Part shown: in pieces, positions 10,470-21,639 of the stretch
Layout: every line of letters starts with the position of its first letter
How positions within the stretch are numbered: the stretch's first letter is position 1
Position numbers and translations under genes: made by a program
Notes under the pieces: model-generated
The model's input: the letters and a program-made list of their open reading frames with translations, nothing else
Databases searched by the model: none
What the model was told of the DNA's origin: nothing
NCBI GenBank assembly: GCA_019775845.1
Contig: JADQAV010000051.1
Location: forward strand, 1-64,000
Direction: 5' to 3'
DNA: 64,000 bases
DNA from: Myrmaecium sp. VS I D KN 1
Taxonomy: Eukaryota; Ascomycota; Dothideomycetes; Valsariales; Valsariaceae

Positions 10470-10993
10470 AGGTTATATATTCTTACTTATAAGTAATTAC
10501 GGAATTTAGCGGATTTTACCGTAACTTAAGAAAAACTAGTTTAGTAGGGGAATAGCTAGAAGATCTATATAAAAGAACTACGTAGCGCCGCCGTATAACG
10601 ATATAAATCTATAATATATATAGCTTAAAGTATATAATAAGAAAAGGCATATCTTATAATATAGAATTTATATATAAAAAAGTAGAAGTTATAATAATAC
10701 TCTTAAAAAAGGAGTTTTTTCTTATTCTTTACCTCTTAAAATCTTAAGATTCTTAGATACCCCTTTTCTTTATAATAATAAGAGGAGAACCTTTATAAAA
10801 TCTATATTAAAATAAACGGCTTTTCTTATTCTATACTTTAAGCTATATATTTTATAGATTAACGTTATTACGCGGCGGTACTGCGTGGTTCTTTTATATC
10901 GATCTTCTGGCTGTTCCCCTGCCTAACCTTTTTTTCGAGTTACGATAAAATCCGCTAAAATCCGCGATCACTTGCAAGCAAGAATATACACCC
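10470..10993. mobile_element. Inverted-repeat (MITE-like) element at the edge of RIP block 1
   Basis: About 520 bp with terminal inverted repeats of roughly 120-130 bp. The left arm (10470-10600) is the reverse complement of the right arm (10866-10993) apart from C to T and G to A type differences: right-arm CTTGCAAG and TTTAGCGG correspond to left-arm CTTATAAG and TTTAGCGG. The right arm keeps CpA/TpG and normal GC content; the left arm has lost them. No transposase lies between the arms, so it is non-autonomous. Superfamily is not known and no clear target duplication was seen. Confidence 0.75.
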
Positions 10994-12378
10994 TATGTAT
11001 GGAAAGGCTGAGTATTGGAAAGATTTGCGCACCCAGTGTTCAAGCGCAGCATGTACTTACACCTGTCATCACTGCTCAAACGCCAATCAATTCTATATAT
11101 AAAGGGCTTGCGAAGTGCGAGATGCAGAGCGGAAATTCGAGCCAAACATATGCATACCCACCTCACGGTAAGAGCGGTGTATATAGGAAGGAGCTCCGCA
11201 CCGAGCGTCCAGGCGGAGCTACCGCTTGAGACCCTTATTGGGTAGGTATTACGTTCGTCGTAGTTCGACCTGTAAGTATGCAGAGAGAGCTCGAGGCCGG
11301 CGGACTGAGAAAGGATAGGTAACGTCAGCAGCTGTATAGTGAAAAGCCCGAGTCCAGCCCAGCCCAGCCCATGCACGTACCTGGAACGTGTTCTGGTCAG
11401 CTTCCATCCACAGGCTGTCCAAGATTGAGCTGATGCGATCGGAGAGATAACGGGGAGGATGAGAGAGGTGCCGTCAGCAGAGGTATAGTGAATATTCCAA
11501 GACCAGCCCATACACGTACTAAGGATGCTCTTTCTACGCGGTCTATATTAAGCCGCTGCTAGAGTGTGGTCTGCGCTTCGATATAGAGTCAGTAGAGGAT
11601 AGACAACTGGAGAAGGATGGGCAGTAGTCAGCGAACGCACGGTTAAATATTCTTTCTAAGTATATGTATATATACATACTTGCCGTGACAACTCTCTGCC
11701 TACGACATCGGCGAAGTGGAGAACATCTGTGTCACTATATAATGTCCCAGTTCAACGCATTTGCAAGGGCGTGTGAGTGGCAAACCTATGTGGTCCCAAG
11801 TTCTGCTCGAAGATATTGTAAGCCGCGCGTGCATCCAAGAAACCGAATTGGTAGACCGTGTGGAATAGTGACCGGTACACCTCGCCTTGCCAAAGCTGGC
11901 AATGTTGAGGTGCAGTGCCTGAAGTGCTGCAGCCGATTCCGCGAGAGCGATTACGAATGCTCACAGGTCGGTTTCAGCGGGGGAAGACGATTGTGACAGT
12001 CATGCGGAAGATGCGGCGGTTTCTGCGAAAACGTGGGGAGGTGTAATGTCGCTGGGGTGGGAGGGGGTAGGGGAACTGTATACCGCTTGTTGACCTGGAG
12101 TCTATGCTACTGAGGGAGAAGGTGGAATGCTTCGCTTGGAAATAGTAGTATAGTAGCTATCAGCTCCATCCCCTTGTCTTTCTGCCTGCCTCCTCGCATT
12201 ACGTCCATTCCCATTCTATTCAGCCCCATCCCACAACTCAAAACATCACTGAACCTTGCTATCCATCCCGCTGTTTACGTAGCGAAGGCACGGGGATCGC
12301 TCATTTTCCCTACCTAGTCTGCCCGATTGCGTAGAGAACCATGGTAAAATCCTTCGACTGAGAGTCATATGGAGGTGT
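10994..12378. other. GC-balanced intergenic DNA with degenerate repeats
   Basis: Non-RIPed DNA. A unit of about 150 bp, containing GTCAGCAG, GTATAGTGAA and CAGCCCA followed by CACGTAC, occurs at about 11320-11380 and 11470-11520, with a weaker copy at 11605-11655. Two short related phrases occur near 11020 and 11185. Open frames here (for example 11664-11996) have no recognisable content. No gene is called. Confidence 0.5.
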
Positions 12379-13320
12379 TCAGCTTTCAAGTCCCTCTATG
12401 CCCTTTCTTTTCTGTTTCCGTGCCCATAACACCATCGCCTGGAAGCGCCGCGTCCATTCCCTGTGAAATGGTACTCTCCCCTTCTGATGGTCGATAGTAA
12501 CATCACCGACGTCAACAAGATGCCCATTGACCCAGCTGCTAGGATTGAATCCTCGAAGCAGAAAGTCAAGCCTGTACAGCATCCACATGCTATTCGCCAT
12601 GGTCTCCATATGTAGGATAGACCAATCCATCGGAGAGTGGTACGGCTTCATGATACCAACGACGTTCCGACCAATGAAGTAGAAGACCTCCCAATCGGAT
12701 GTGAGCCGTCGAATCTGCTGCATGATCTTCGCGACGTCGAAACTTATCCAACCTTGCACTCGACAGAGGTTTTCAAGAATCTGAAGTGATTTAGTGTCTT
12801 TGACTGGAGATTGCGATCCGGACAATAGTCTTCTGATCTCCTTTGACACACTGTCGCAAACCACTCCGTCCTGCACCCGAAGATCCAGCCAAGATGAGAT
12901 TGGGTAGGAAGGAGGAGACGGGAGCGTAAGCGTCTTGTCTTTGACGGACTTCAGAGTTGCCGCCATTTCGGTATAAAAGACTGCTTCTTCTCTCAAGGGC
13001 CACGGTATGTAAGGATCATCATGTTGCGAGGCGTAAAACTGCTGCGCCGTTAGATGTAGTTGTAGGAGGCCGCAGGCTGTGGACGTAACCAGTTCCTGCG
13101 CATAATGCGCATCTCGATGAGGGATTCGGCACTTTAAGACAAGGCCTTCTTCCCCTTTACCGATGTAGGATTCAAAGATGATTTCATCAAACCAGTCTAG
13201 ATGGGGCAGCTTCGGCGTTGATGAAGACGGCTGTTCCGCTTGAGGGCAGGGTGATAAGAATCGGGAAAGCTGATGATTACGGATCCAGTCAGGGGTCAGC
13301 GGTTCGATGCGGTCAGACAT
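12379..13320 (-). CDS. Protein-kinase-like (Fta2/pseudokinase-type) fungal protein
   Basis: A 313-codon frame. An in-frame 48 nt stretch at 13089-13042 has a GT start, a CTAAC branch-like motif and a CAG end, and is probably an intron. Its removal gives 297 aa and brings HYAQEL next to QFYASQHDD, as in fungal kinase-like families. Visible features are a glycine-rich loop-like GKGEEGLVLKCRI near residues 54-66, a PLREEAVFYTEM segment resembling the ECRAF-type helix of Fta2/fungal kinase-like proteins, and LVDVGD near residue 270, where kinases have DFG. No intact HRD catalytic motif and no clear VAIK lysine are seen, so catalysis is doubtful. It has no signal peptide. It lies 145 bp downstream of a PD-(D/E)XK gene on the same strand. 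Family placement is by eye and moderate. Confidence 0.7.
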   Translation of the reverse strand: MSDRIEPLTPDWIRNHQLSRFLSPCPQAEQPSSSTPKLPHLDWFDEIIFESYIGKGEEGLVLKCRIPHRDAHYAQELVTSTACGLLQLHLTAQQFYASQHDDPYIPWPLREEAVFYTEMAATLKSVKDKTLTLPSPPSYPISSWLDLRVQDGVVCDSVSKEIRRLLSGSQSPVKDTKSLQILENLCRVQGWISFDVAKIMQQIRRLTSDWEVFYFIGRNVVGIMKPYHSPMDWSILHMETMANSMWMLYRLDFLLRGFNPSSWVNGHLVDVGDVTIDHQKGRVPFHREWTRRFQAMVLWARKQKRKGIEGLES

Positions 13321-13465
13321 TACGTGGGCTGGTGGGTGAGCACCTGCGTGAATAGATGGGTCGGGATGGGCGCGTTGGGAGAGCGCGATGACATTGCTTA
13401 CTCAGCAAATACGTAAGCTTAGATAGACGAGTTGCAGTTTCCCTCCTTCATCATCCCTCACTTTC

Positions 13466-14564
13466 TCAGCCCGAGTTCGTTGTTGACATGATTGGTTCAA
13501 GCTGCTCCTCATCACTGTCGTCTAGGCTTGCTTTCATCATTCCGCTTGCGGTATGCCGATAACCACCTTCGTCTTGCTTCCAGGAATTCAAGCTAGGGTA
13601 GTCATGCGCAACATTCTTCAGCGTGCCTGGTGCGGTGCTCAACATACAGATGAACCAGAGTGCTAGCATCCCCTTGAGCCGACGTTGGGTGTTCCAAGGG
13701 ATTATCTTGACCTGCAACGGTTTGTCTTCTCCTGCCTCACCAGGATTCGAAACAAGGGAAAGACTCTGGAACACAGAACTTATTTCAGTGTCCCCTGATG
13801 AAGTGCGCACATGGCTTGATATAATGCCGTCTTTCGCTTTCCCGCGGAGCCGTCGGCCTTGCGCTAATCCAGGTCCAATAACATCCCGCCGTGTACGAAC
13901 TGCAAGGACAGCCTGATCTGTGATGATCCACGCATACCGTGTACCCCAAAGATGCGCATAGTGTAGGATCTGTCGCAATGGTGAACGCAGGTCATCGTCG
14001 GCCTGGCTCTGGGGCTGGACAGCCTCTTCCATGTCCCATTTCTTGGAAAGTTTAGTTTCCCCGGGCGCCATGTTTTGGTAGACAAAGCCTGGAGGCTTGG
14101 ACGTTTCGATTGCATGGGCTTTTGAAATAACTGCCCAATCGGGACGGAATCGAGAATCGTTAGGCTGATTCTTCGCTCTGGCTTTTGTGCCACGCACAAT
14201 CTCCGGAGCAATAGCGAAGCCTCTATGCTCCTTTGATAATAAGTCAAAGGCGATTTTCAAACCGCAGTTGATTTTTGCAAGGCTTGTTCTATTCAGAACC
14301 ATGTCAAGCTCTTCTTCGGCAAATATGGCTTGCTCTATTTCAGAGAGGTTGTGTGGCTCGACGAACAAGTCGACATCAATTGTCCTCCGTCAAGATCGGG
14401 CCATATATTCCCAGGATTGTATTCATGTTGAACTCACTCCATGTCTCACAACCCTCGACGGCCCCCTGCCCATTGGGTCCAAGTGTATTTGGTCCGTCAT
14501 CGGCGAAGATTTCAAGAGTGGGGACGTCCGAGGAGAGGTATTGTAGCAATGTCCGGCATTCCAT
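13466..14564 (-). CDS. PD-(D/E)XK nuclease-like fungal protein
   Basis: Two possible models exist. The simple one starts at 14368 (300 aa). The preferred one adds exon 1 14564-14438, an intron 14437-14335 (GTGAGT to TAG, 103 nt, phase 1) and exon 2 14334-13466, giving 331 aa. In the 300-aa numbering the nuclease-fold signature is Asp77 in RPDWAVI, then Glu104 and Lys106 in PGETKLSKKW, followed by QILHYAHLWGTRYAWIITD, a helix-strand pair typical of the fungal PD-(D/E)XK superfamily. The C-terminal 60 residues are acidic and low-complexity. Such proteins are expanded in many Pezizomycotina, with mostly unknown roles. The acid and lysine are intact, so activity is possible. The adjacent kinase-like gene on the same strand suggests a paired or co-inherited unit, but that is inference. 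Confidence 0.75.
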
Positions 14565-14646
14565 CTTGACAATATAAAAAATCGGTGATGATGCGTACTG
14601 ATCAACATGGTCAAGAGGGATTTACTTTGGATCTCGAGTCTAGTTT

Positions 14647-14824
14647 AAATGCCTAAATATCACACCATACTGATCTTTATAATAGCGCATAGCAAGCGAC
14701 CGCGTATCAGAGCTGCATGGCGATCAATTAAGCTAAAATGCCTAAATATCACACCATACTGATCTCTCTAATAGCGTATAGCAAACGACCGCGTATTAGA
14801 GCTGCATGGCGATCAATCAAGCCA
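14647..14824. repeat. Two tandem copies of an 89 bp unit
   Basis: AAATGCCTAAATATCACACC starts at 14647 and again at 14736. The copies differ at about ten positions, nearly all transitions. The unit lies just upstream of the PD-(D/E)XK gene. Confidence 0.9.
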
Positions 14825-15419
14825 AAAGGCAATGTGAATTCCTGAAACAACTCACCAGGCGCCCGTGGATGCATGGAATCCATTGCTTTGGTCTCGAGCC
14901 CCTGGCTATTTTTCTGTGAAATCAACTTGATTCAGCCTAAGCTATATGTGGTATGAAATCATTCGTCACTATTTATGATCGGTTGATAAGCTGCTGAGAA
15001 AAACTCTAGCGACACCACGTAGCCTTCAGGGAGATTTAGGAGCTAGTGCTGAGTCTTGGACCTTGGTGAGAGTACTTTATTAGGTAGTAAAGTTACTGCG
15101 GGGTATTAGTCTTCCGCGGGATCAGCGGGAGTTTCAATGCAATAAATCATTTATTCGGTATGGGTAACAATATCAACTAACAAAGCGCCGAGTATGCTCC
15201 CTTATAGAGTTCCTTCAAAAGGTCTAGTTCTTCAGTTAATGTTATAATTAGTGATAGACTAGAATACTTTCTATAGTTATGTGGTAAGCTGAACCTCACC
15301 GGTATAACTGGAATAGTGCTTGGTGTTGTTATATATCAGGTCTAAAACCCTCAGAGGGATTGAGGAATGGAACTTGCTAGGCCTACAACCCTCCTCCAAC
15401 CCCCTTCTGATTGCACAGA
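14825..15419. other. Intergenic, no gene recognised
   Basis: AT-leaning single-copy-looking DNA. No ORF over 62 codons and no motif worth naming. Confidence 0.4.
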
Positions 15420-15566
15420 CATTTAGGCATGCACGCAGGCAGGCTCTCACGCCGCAGGCTCTCACGCAGCAAGGGGCCCTCGCTGGCGCTCGCAGCGTCC
15501 CCTGATATATTTACTCGCAGGCCCTCGCGAGTATACAGCGTGGACGTTGTATGCCTAGCAAATTCC
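15420..15566. repeat. GC-rich minisatellite island, related to 50225-50530
   Basis: Contains GCACGCAGGCAGGCTCTCAC and CCCTCGCTGGCGCTCGCAGC, then TATATTTACTCGCAGGCCCT. The same order of phrases is found inside the foldback element at 50.2-50.5 kb. ATTTAGGCATGCA at the left and the inverse of ATTTGCTAGGCATACAA at the right form a rough inverted repeat, so this may be a small mobile unit. Confidence 0.6.
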
Positions 15567-16071
15567 GTCCACTAAGTATTGACCTGATGCGCGCTCGAAG
15601 GGGACTCCAGCCTATATGACCTGCAGCTTAACATATATATACTTGTGATTTGCTGTGTGGTCCTGATTCATTCACTCTTTTATCTCATGCGTGTGGAGTA
15701 GAAATCTTTTTCTCTTTTCGGGTGGAAAGGGGGATATCTCAGAGGAGGAAGAGGAAGAAGAAGTAAAGGCTCAACATCAACAGCCATGCGGGTGGAAAAA
15801 GAGGCGAGAAGACCGGAGTACGAGAGATGAGCAAAGTTGTATTCCTTTCCATCATGAAACGCCCCTTGATTGCCATTTTCCTTCCGACCCGAGCCATACC
15901 CAGTACAGCACAGCACAGCAACGCACCACTCCCCTAAACAGATCCCAAAACGCCACGCTAGGTATTTCCTAACCTCACACGGAACAAAACCCACACATCG
16001 CCAAGTTGTTGCCGCATGCAGACTCTCTCTCCTTCTTTCTCTCTCACTCACACTCTCTTACTTTCTCACTC
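15567..16071. other. Intergenic, downstream of the Slx8-like gene
   Basis: Pyrimidine-rich on the plus strand near 16016-16080 (TCTCTCTC-like). This is the 3' flank of the minus-strand RING gene. No gene is seen. Confidence 0.4.
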
Positions 16072-17308
16072 TCATCCAACCTTCCCATCCACCTTCCGCG
16101 TCGTTCCCCGGAGCACGCTGCTCTTCGCGCGGCCCGCGGGCCGCATCATGAGCAAGGGGATGATGTCGCCGGGCTTGGAGCGGGAGAGGGTCTTACGGCA
16201 GACGGGGCAGTGGCTGCGGCGGGGTTCGCCGGGCGGGGTGCGGGCCTCGCCCGCCAGCAGGGCTTCCAGGAGGCAGGTGTGGCAGAAGAGGTGGCCTGTT
16301 TGTTTTCCATCAGTAAAAAGGAAGGATGGAGGAAGGGAAGGGGTGGGAAATGCCCCCACGCCCCGGGTTGTTGCGGATGGACTTGGACCTGGACTTACCG
16401 CAGCTCGTTGCTGTCAGGTCGGTTGGGGTGTCCATGCAGATCACGCAGGTCAGAGTCGAGAGGCGGGTGGGCTTCTCTGGGACGGGGGCGGAGGTGGAGG
16501 TGGTGTTGGTGGGCGCTGCTTGCCGCTGGATGGCGTCGGCGCGCTGGGCGGAGAGGGTGGCGTCGAGGGCGTCGGTGGAGGGGGACGACGACGCGGAAAC
16601 GGTGGCTGCGGCGGCGGTGGTTTTTTGGCGTTTGGCAGAGCGTTCATGGCGGTCGGGTGGGCTGGTCATGGTTGTAGGGTTGGTGTTGGTGTGGTGTGAG
16701 GGAGAATGTGGGCGCCGACGGGAGTGATGTGTTGCCTGCGGTTGTGACGGCGGCGGCGGCGGAGAGGAGGGAGCGGTAAGATCGACGTAGGGTTGGGTGC
16801 TTGTTTGGCTGCTGGAGGAGGCCGCTGAGGACCGGCTGGGTGGCGGCATGGAGGGAATGTTGGTGTTTGTGGTTGTGGTTGTGATTGGAGGTGGGGATGG
16901 AGTGTTCGACACGAGGATACTGCGAACGAAGGCGGAGATGCGAGGTGGACCGGTTGCTCGGATTGTTTCTGGGCGGTGTCGAGCGCGTTGGTGGACCGCT
17001 CGGTCGGCTTGATCGTCGTCGGCGGCGGGTTCCGGTGTTGATATCCGGGAGGAAGAGGAGGAGGAGGAAGCGGAGGCGCCGGCGGAGGCAGAGTATGAGG
17101 CTTCACTCGCGGTCGTGTCGTCGATGATGTCGTCAGGACGGAAGGCCGGGCGGCGGCAGCGGCGGCGGCAGCGGCGGCGAGGCGGATCGCGAGGCGGATC
17201 GCGAGAGCTGTGGTCACGACGGACAGAGGTGGAGCGAGAGGAAGGTCGGATCAAGGGGCGGCGGTGGTATGCGGGATAGGGCCGGCCGCGGAGGTGGTCG
17301 TCGGCCAT
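16072..17308 (-). CDS. slx8: Slx8-like RING E3 ligase (candidate SUMO-targeted ubiquitin ligase)
   Basis: Exon 1 is 17308-16399 and exon 2 is 16295-16072. The intron 16398-16296 (103 nt, GTAAGT to CAG, phase 1) splits the RING exactly at Cys-Gly, and splicing restores CGHLFC. The product is about 377 aa. Residues 1-270 are low-complexity (Ser, Pro, Arg, Thr). The C-terminal RING has Cys288, Cys291, Cys303, His305, Cys308, Cys311, Cys333 and Cys336. The spacing, with a basic insert before CPVCRKTL and the tail IIPLLMM, resembles fungal Slx8. In yeasts Slx8 acts with a partner to ubiquitinate SUMO-conjugated nuclear proteins in genome maintenance. SUMO-interacting motifs were not firmly identified, although PYVDLTAP near residue 180 is a VDLT-type candidate. 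Divergent from mip1 across about 670 bp. Confidence 0.85.
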
Positions 17309-17977
17309 GACGGAGCGGTACGGTCGCCGGTGAGTGGCAGTGAGTGGGTCAAGCCTGGATAGCGGGCCCGAACCTCAGGCCACAAACATGGATCGACCGG
17401 AGACGGGAACGGCCGGGCGGACGACGGATCGTGGAGATGATGGGATGACCTCAGGAAGTGAAAGCGGCGGTGGATGGGAGGAGGAGGAGAGGCGGAAGAT
17501 GAAGGTGAAGGAAGGCGGAAGGTGGATGGTGGATGTGCAGCAGCGGTGAAGGAGAGCTGAGCTGCAATGGCTGCCTGGGGAATGGATGATGGATGCCTAG
17601 GAGTATGGATGTCTCAGGCCAACAGTTCGACGATAAGTCAGTCGATCGGTGGCTAGTGCGTGTGGCTCATGCACTACTGTGCCACCACCACCACCACGAG
17701 AGAAATCAAAAAAAAGTTCCAGTCCGGCGTAGGGCTGGAGAGGTCTTGGCGGGCCAGAGCGAGCTACTTCGAACTGAGCTTTCCATGACGCTTCTTCTTT
17801 GCCGTCCGTCCCTCCCGCCTCTGTCCTCCCCTCCACCCACTCCGTCACACTCTCCTCTGCTCTCTTTTTGCTCTACTTCTTGCTCTACCATCCGTGTCCA
17901 CCGAGAGCATGCGCCGGTAGCCAGTCGACTCACTTCTTTCACTTCTTTCACTCCCTTCGCTGCCTCACTCACACCAA
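17309..17977. promoter_or_regulatory. Divergent promoter between slx8-like and mip1
   Basis: 669 bp separate the two start codons. The mip1 side has the pyrimidine-rich tracts common in fungal promoters (17800-17960, CTTTCACTTCTTTCACT). A CCACCACCACCACCA run lies at 17682-17697. No TATA box is obvious. Confidence 0.6.
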
Positions 17978-20900
17978 ATGCGCCGAAGCACCCCGGCGGG
18001 CTCTCGCGCGATCCGGGTCGCCTCCCGCCCTCGATGCGCCTTCCGTCCCGACCACGAGCCTCCGTTCCGTTGCGTGCACCGGCGCTGCTATGCCGCTGAA
18101 GCCAACGCTGAAGCCAACGCTGAAGCCACCGCCCCCCGACCGCAGGCCGACCATAAGCCCCAGTCATTGCGAAGTGCGTACGCCGCGGTGGGGTTGTTGT
18201 TGAACGCAGGCCGCGCTCGAGAAGACCTCGCTGACATTGATTGATTCCCACCACAGTCCCCTCCGAAGCCCGCTTCAACGAGATCGGCATCCAACATCTT
18301 TCCTCCTACGTTCACGCCCAGATCTTCCCCGGCGACTCCGAACCCGTGCCCCCCGAGCTCATCGAGCTTTCCAAGGACCATCTCAACCGTCATGACCTGC
18401 TCGGCAAGAACACCGGCGGCACCGCCCCGGTCGCCTTCGATCTCCCCCCGCTCCACGGCCACACCCTCGACGAACACTTCTACAAGCTGGGCATGGATTC
18501 CGCGGAACCCTGGCTGACGCTGGCGAAGAACTACGTCCGTGCCAACGCGCCGCCCAAACCGCGGAAGTGGGTGCGCCGCGCCGGCTGGACCAAGTACCAC
18601 GCCGATGGCACCACCGAGCCGGTGCACGCGCCGGAGGAGGCCGCCCTGACCTTCGACACCGAGGTCATGTACAAGGAGACCAGCTTCGCGTGCATGGCCT
18701 GCGCCGTGAGTCCGACGGCGTGGTATGGATGGCTGTCGCCCTGGTTGCTCGGGGAATCCGAGAGCGACCGCCACCTCATCCCGCTCGGCGCCCCCACGAC
18801 GCCGCGCATCGTCGTCGGACACAACATCGGCTACGATCGGGCGCGGATCGCGGAGGAATACAGTTTGGAGCAGAGCAAGAACTACTTCGTCGACACCATG
18901 AGTCTGCACGTCGCCGCCAACGGCATGTGCTCGAGGCAGCGGCCAAAGTGGGTGAAACACCGCAAGGACCGGGAGCTGCGAGACAAGCTGGCATCGTCGG
19001 ATGAGGGAGCGGATTTGGCGGCGCTGTTGGAGAGCGGGAGGCTGAGCGACGAGGAGGAGGATCTGTGGATCGGGCGATCCTCGGTCAATTCGCTGCGGGA
19101 CGTGGCACAATTCCATTGCAACATCACGATCGACAAGGCGAGACGGGAATACTTCGGCGAGTTGGATCGCGCGGGGATCTGCGAGCGGTTGGATGAGCTC
19201 CTGGACTACTGCGCGGCGGACGTGGAGATCACGCATCGGGTGTACCAGAAGGTGTTCCCGCTCTTCCTGGACACGTGCCCGCATCCGGTGAGCTTTGCCG
19301 CGTTGCGGTTTCTTTCCACGGAAATCCTGCCGGTGAACGAGACGTGGGAGTCCTACATTCGCAATGCCGAAGCGACCTACCAGAAGCTGTCGGACGGGGT
19401 GCAACAGCGACTGGTGGATCTGGCCGAGCGAGCGTTGGAGATCAAGAACCAACCGGAGAAGTACCGCGACGATCCGTGGTTCAGCCAGCTGGACTGGACG
19501 ATCCAGGAACTCCGGATGGTGAAGCCGAAGAAGAAGGGTGAGGAGCCGCGGCCGGCGAAAAACCAGAGGATGCCGGGATTTCCCGCCTGGTACAAGAACA
19601 TGTTTCCCAAGGTGAACGGGCCGATCAATCTGACGGTGCGCACGCGAGCGGCTCCCATCCTGCTGCGGCTTTGCTGGGACGGTCATCCGCTGGTGTGGTC
19701 TGACATCCACGGCTGGACGTACAAGGTCCCCAACGACGAAGCGTGGGTCTACGACAAACCCGGCATGCAATGCGACATGTCGGATGAAGAGAATCTCGCC
19801 CTTCGAGACGACCGCATGCACAAATACTTCAAGCTGCCTCACAAGGATGGCCCCACGGCACGCTGCGTCAACCCTCTCGCCAAGGGGTACCTGCAGTACT
19901 TTGAGCAGGGAAAGCTCACGTCGGAGTTCACGTACGCCAAAGAGGCTTTGCAGATGAACGCGTCATGCTCCTATTGGATCAGCGCGCGGGACCGCATCAT
20001 GTCGCAGATGGTTGTCTATCCCTCCGAGACTGCGAATAAGGATCAAGTGCTGAAGCCGGTCGACGAGGAGGCTGTGAGCGCGGCACCCTCCAGACTCGGC
20101 ATCATCCTCCCGCAGCTCATCCCGATGGGCACCATCACTCGGCGCGCCGTCGAGAACACGTGGCTCACGGCGTCTAATGCCAAAGCTAACCGGGTCGGCT
20201 CGGAGCTCAAATCGATGATCCGGGCACCCCCCGGGTACACGTTCGTGGGCGCAGACGTGGACAGCCAAGAACTCTGGATCGCGTCGCTGGTGGGGGACGC
20301 GCAGTTCCGGCTGCACGGGGGCAACGCGATCGGGTTCATGACGCTGGAGGGCACCAAGGCCGCGGGGACGGACATGCACTCCCGCACGGCCTCGATCCTG
20401 GGCATCTCGCGCAACGACGCGAAGATCTTCAACTACGGCCGCATCTACGGGGCGGGCCTCTCGTTCGCGGCGCAGCTGCTGCGGCAGTTCAACCCGACGC
20501 TGTCGGAGCCGGAGACGGCGCGGATCGCGCAGGAGCTGTACCTGGCGACGAAGGGCAAGAAGATGACGCGGCGGCCGCTGCACCCGCGGGCGTTCTGGCG
20601 GGGCGGGACGGAGTCGCTGGTGTTCAACGCGCTCGAGACGTTCGCGGAGCAGGAGAAGCCGCGGACGCCGGTGCTGGGGGCGGGGATCACGGAGGCGCTG
20701 ATGCGGCGCTTCCTCAGCAAGGGCGGCTTCATGACCTCGCGCATCAACTGGGCGATCCAGTCGTCCGGGGTGGACTACCTGCACCTCCTCATCGTCTCGA
20801 TGGACTACCTCTGCCGGGCGTTCGGGATCCCGGCCCGGCTGGCGCTGACGGTGCACGACGAGATCCGCTACCTGGTCCGGGAGGAGGCCCGGTACCGGTG

Positions 20901-21606
20901 CGCGCTCGCCCTCCAGGTCGCCAACCTCTGGACGCGGGCCATGTTCGCCGAGCAGATGGGCATCCGCGGCCTGCCCGAGAGCTGCGCCTGGTTCTCCGCC
21001 GTGGACGTGGACGGCGTGCTGCGCAAGGAGGTCGACATGCCCTGCGTCACCCCCAGCAACCCGGATCCCATCCCGCCTGGCGAGAGCCTGGACATCCACG
21101 CGCTGCTGGACAAGGGGCACGAGGCGGCGTTGGGCGAGCGGCGGCGGGTCGTCGCCGACGGCAGCGAGGAGCCCATTCCACAGCCGGACCGGTTTGAGTA
21201 CCAACCTCGCGTTCCCGTCATGCGGGGCTTGCGGGAGGCGTTGGTTAGCGAGGGCGATGCGGCGACCGGGGGCGCGGGCGAGCAGCGTGCGCTGTTGTAT
21301 TTGAAGGCGCAGGTCAGCACGGAGGATGCGGAGTTGAGGGAGGTGGTCCGGGAGGCGATGAGTTTGGGGATGCGGCAGCGTCTGAAGCAGCAACAGCAGC
21401 AACCGCAGCAGCAGCAAGGCAGGCGGGGTGGTGGCGGTGGGTCGGAAGGACGGGATGTCGGGACAACTGGTGTTTCGTCTTCGTCTTCGTCTTCCTCTTC
21501 ATCCTCGAAGGCGAAGGCGAAGAAGAGTGCAAGCACCACGACGACAACCGAAAGAAGCCGAAGCAAAAAAGGGCCATCCGCAACACCCTCATCATCCTCC
21601 TCCTTC

Positions 21607-21639
<33 letters not shown>

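Noticed and set aside
18088-19842. 584-codon open frame on the minus strand
   Set aside because: It lies antisense inside the mip1 exons, is rich in Arg/His/Pro from reverse-reading GC-rich codons, and has no motif.
19963-21417. 484-codon minus-strand open frame
   Set aside because: Antisense shadow of mip1, Arg/Leu/Pro/His-biased, no domain.
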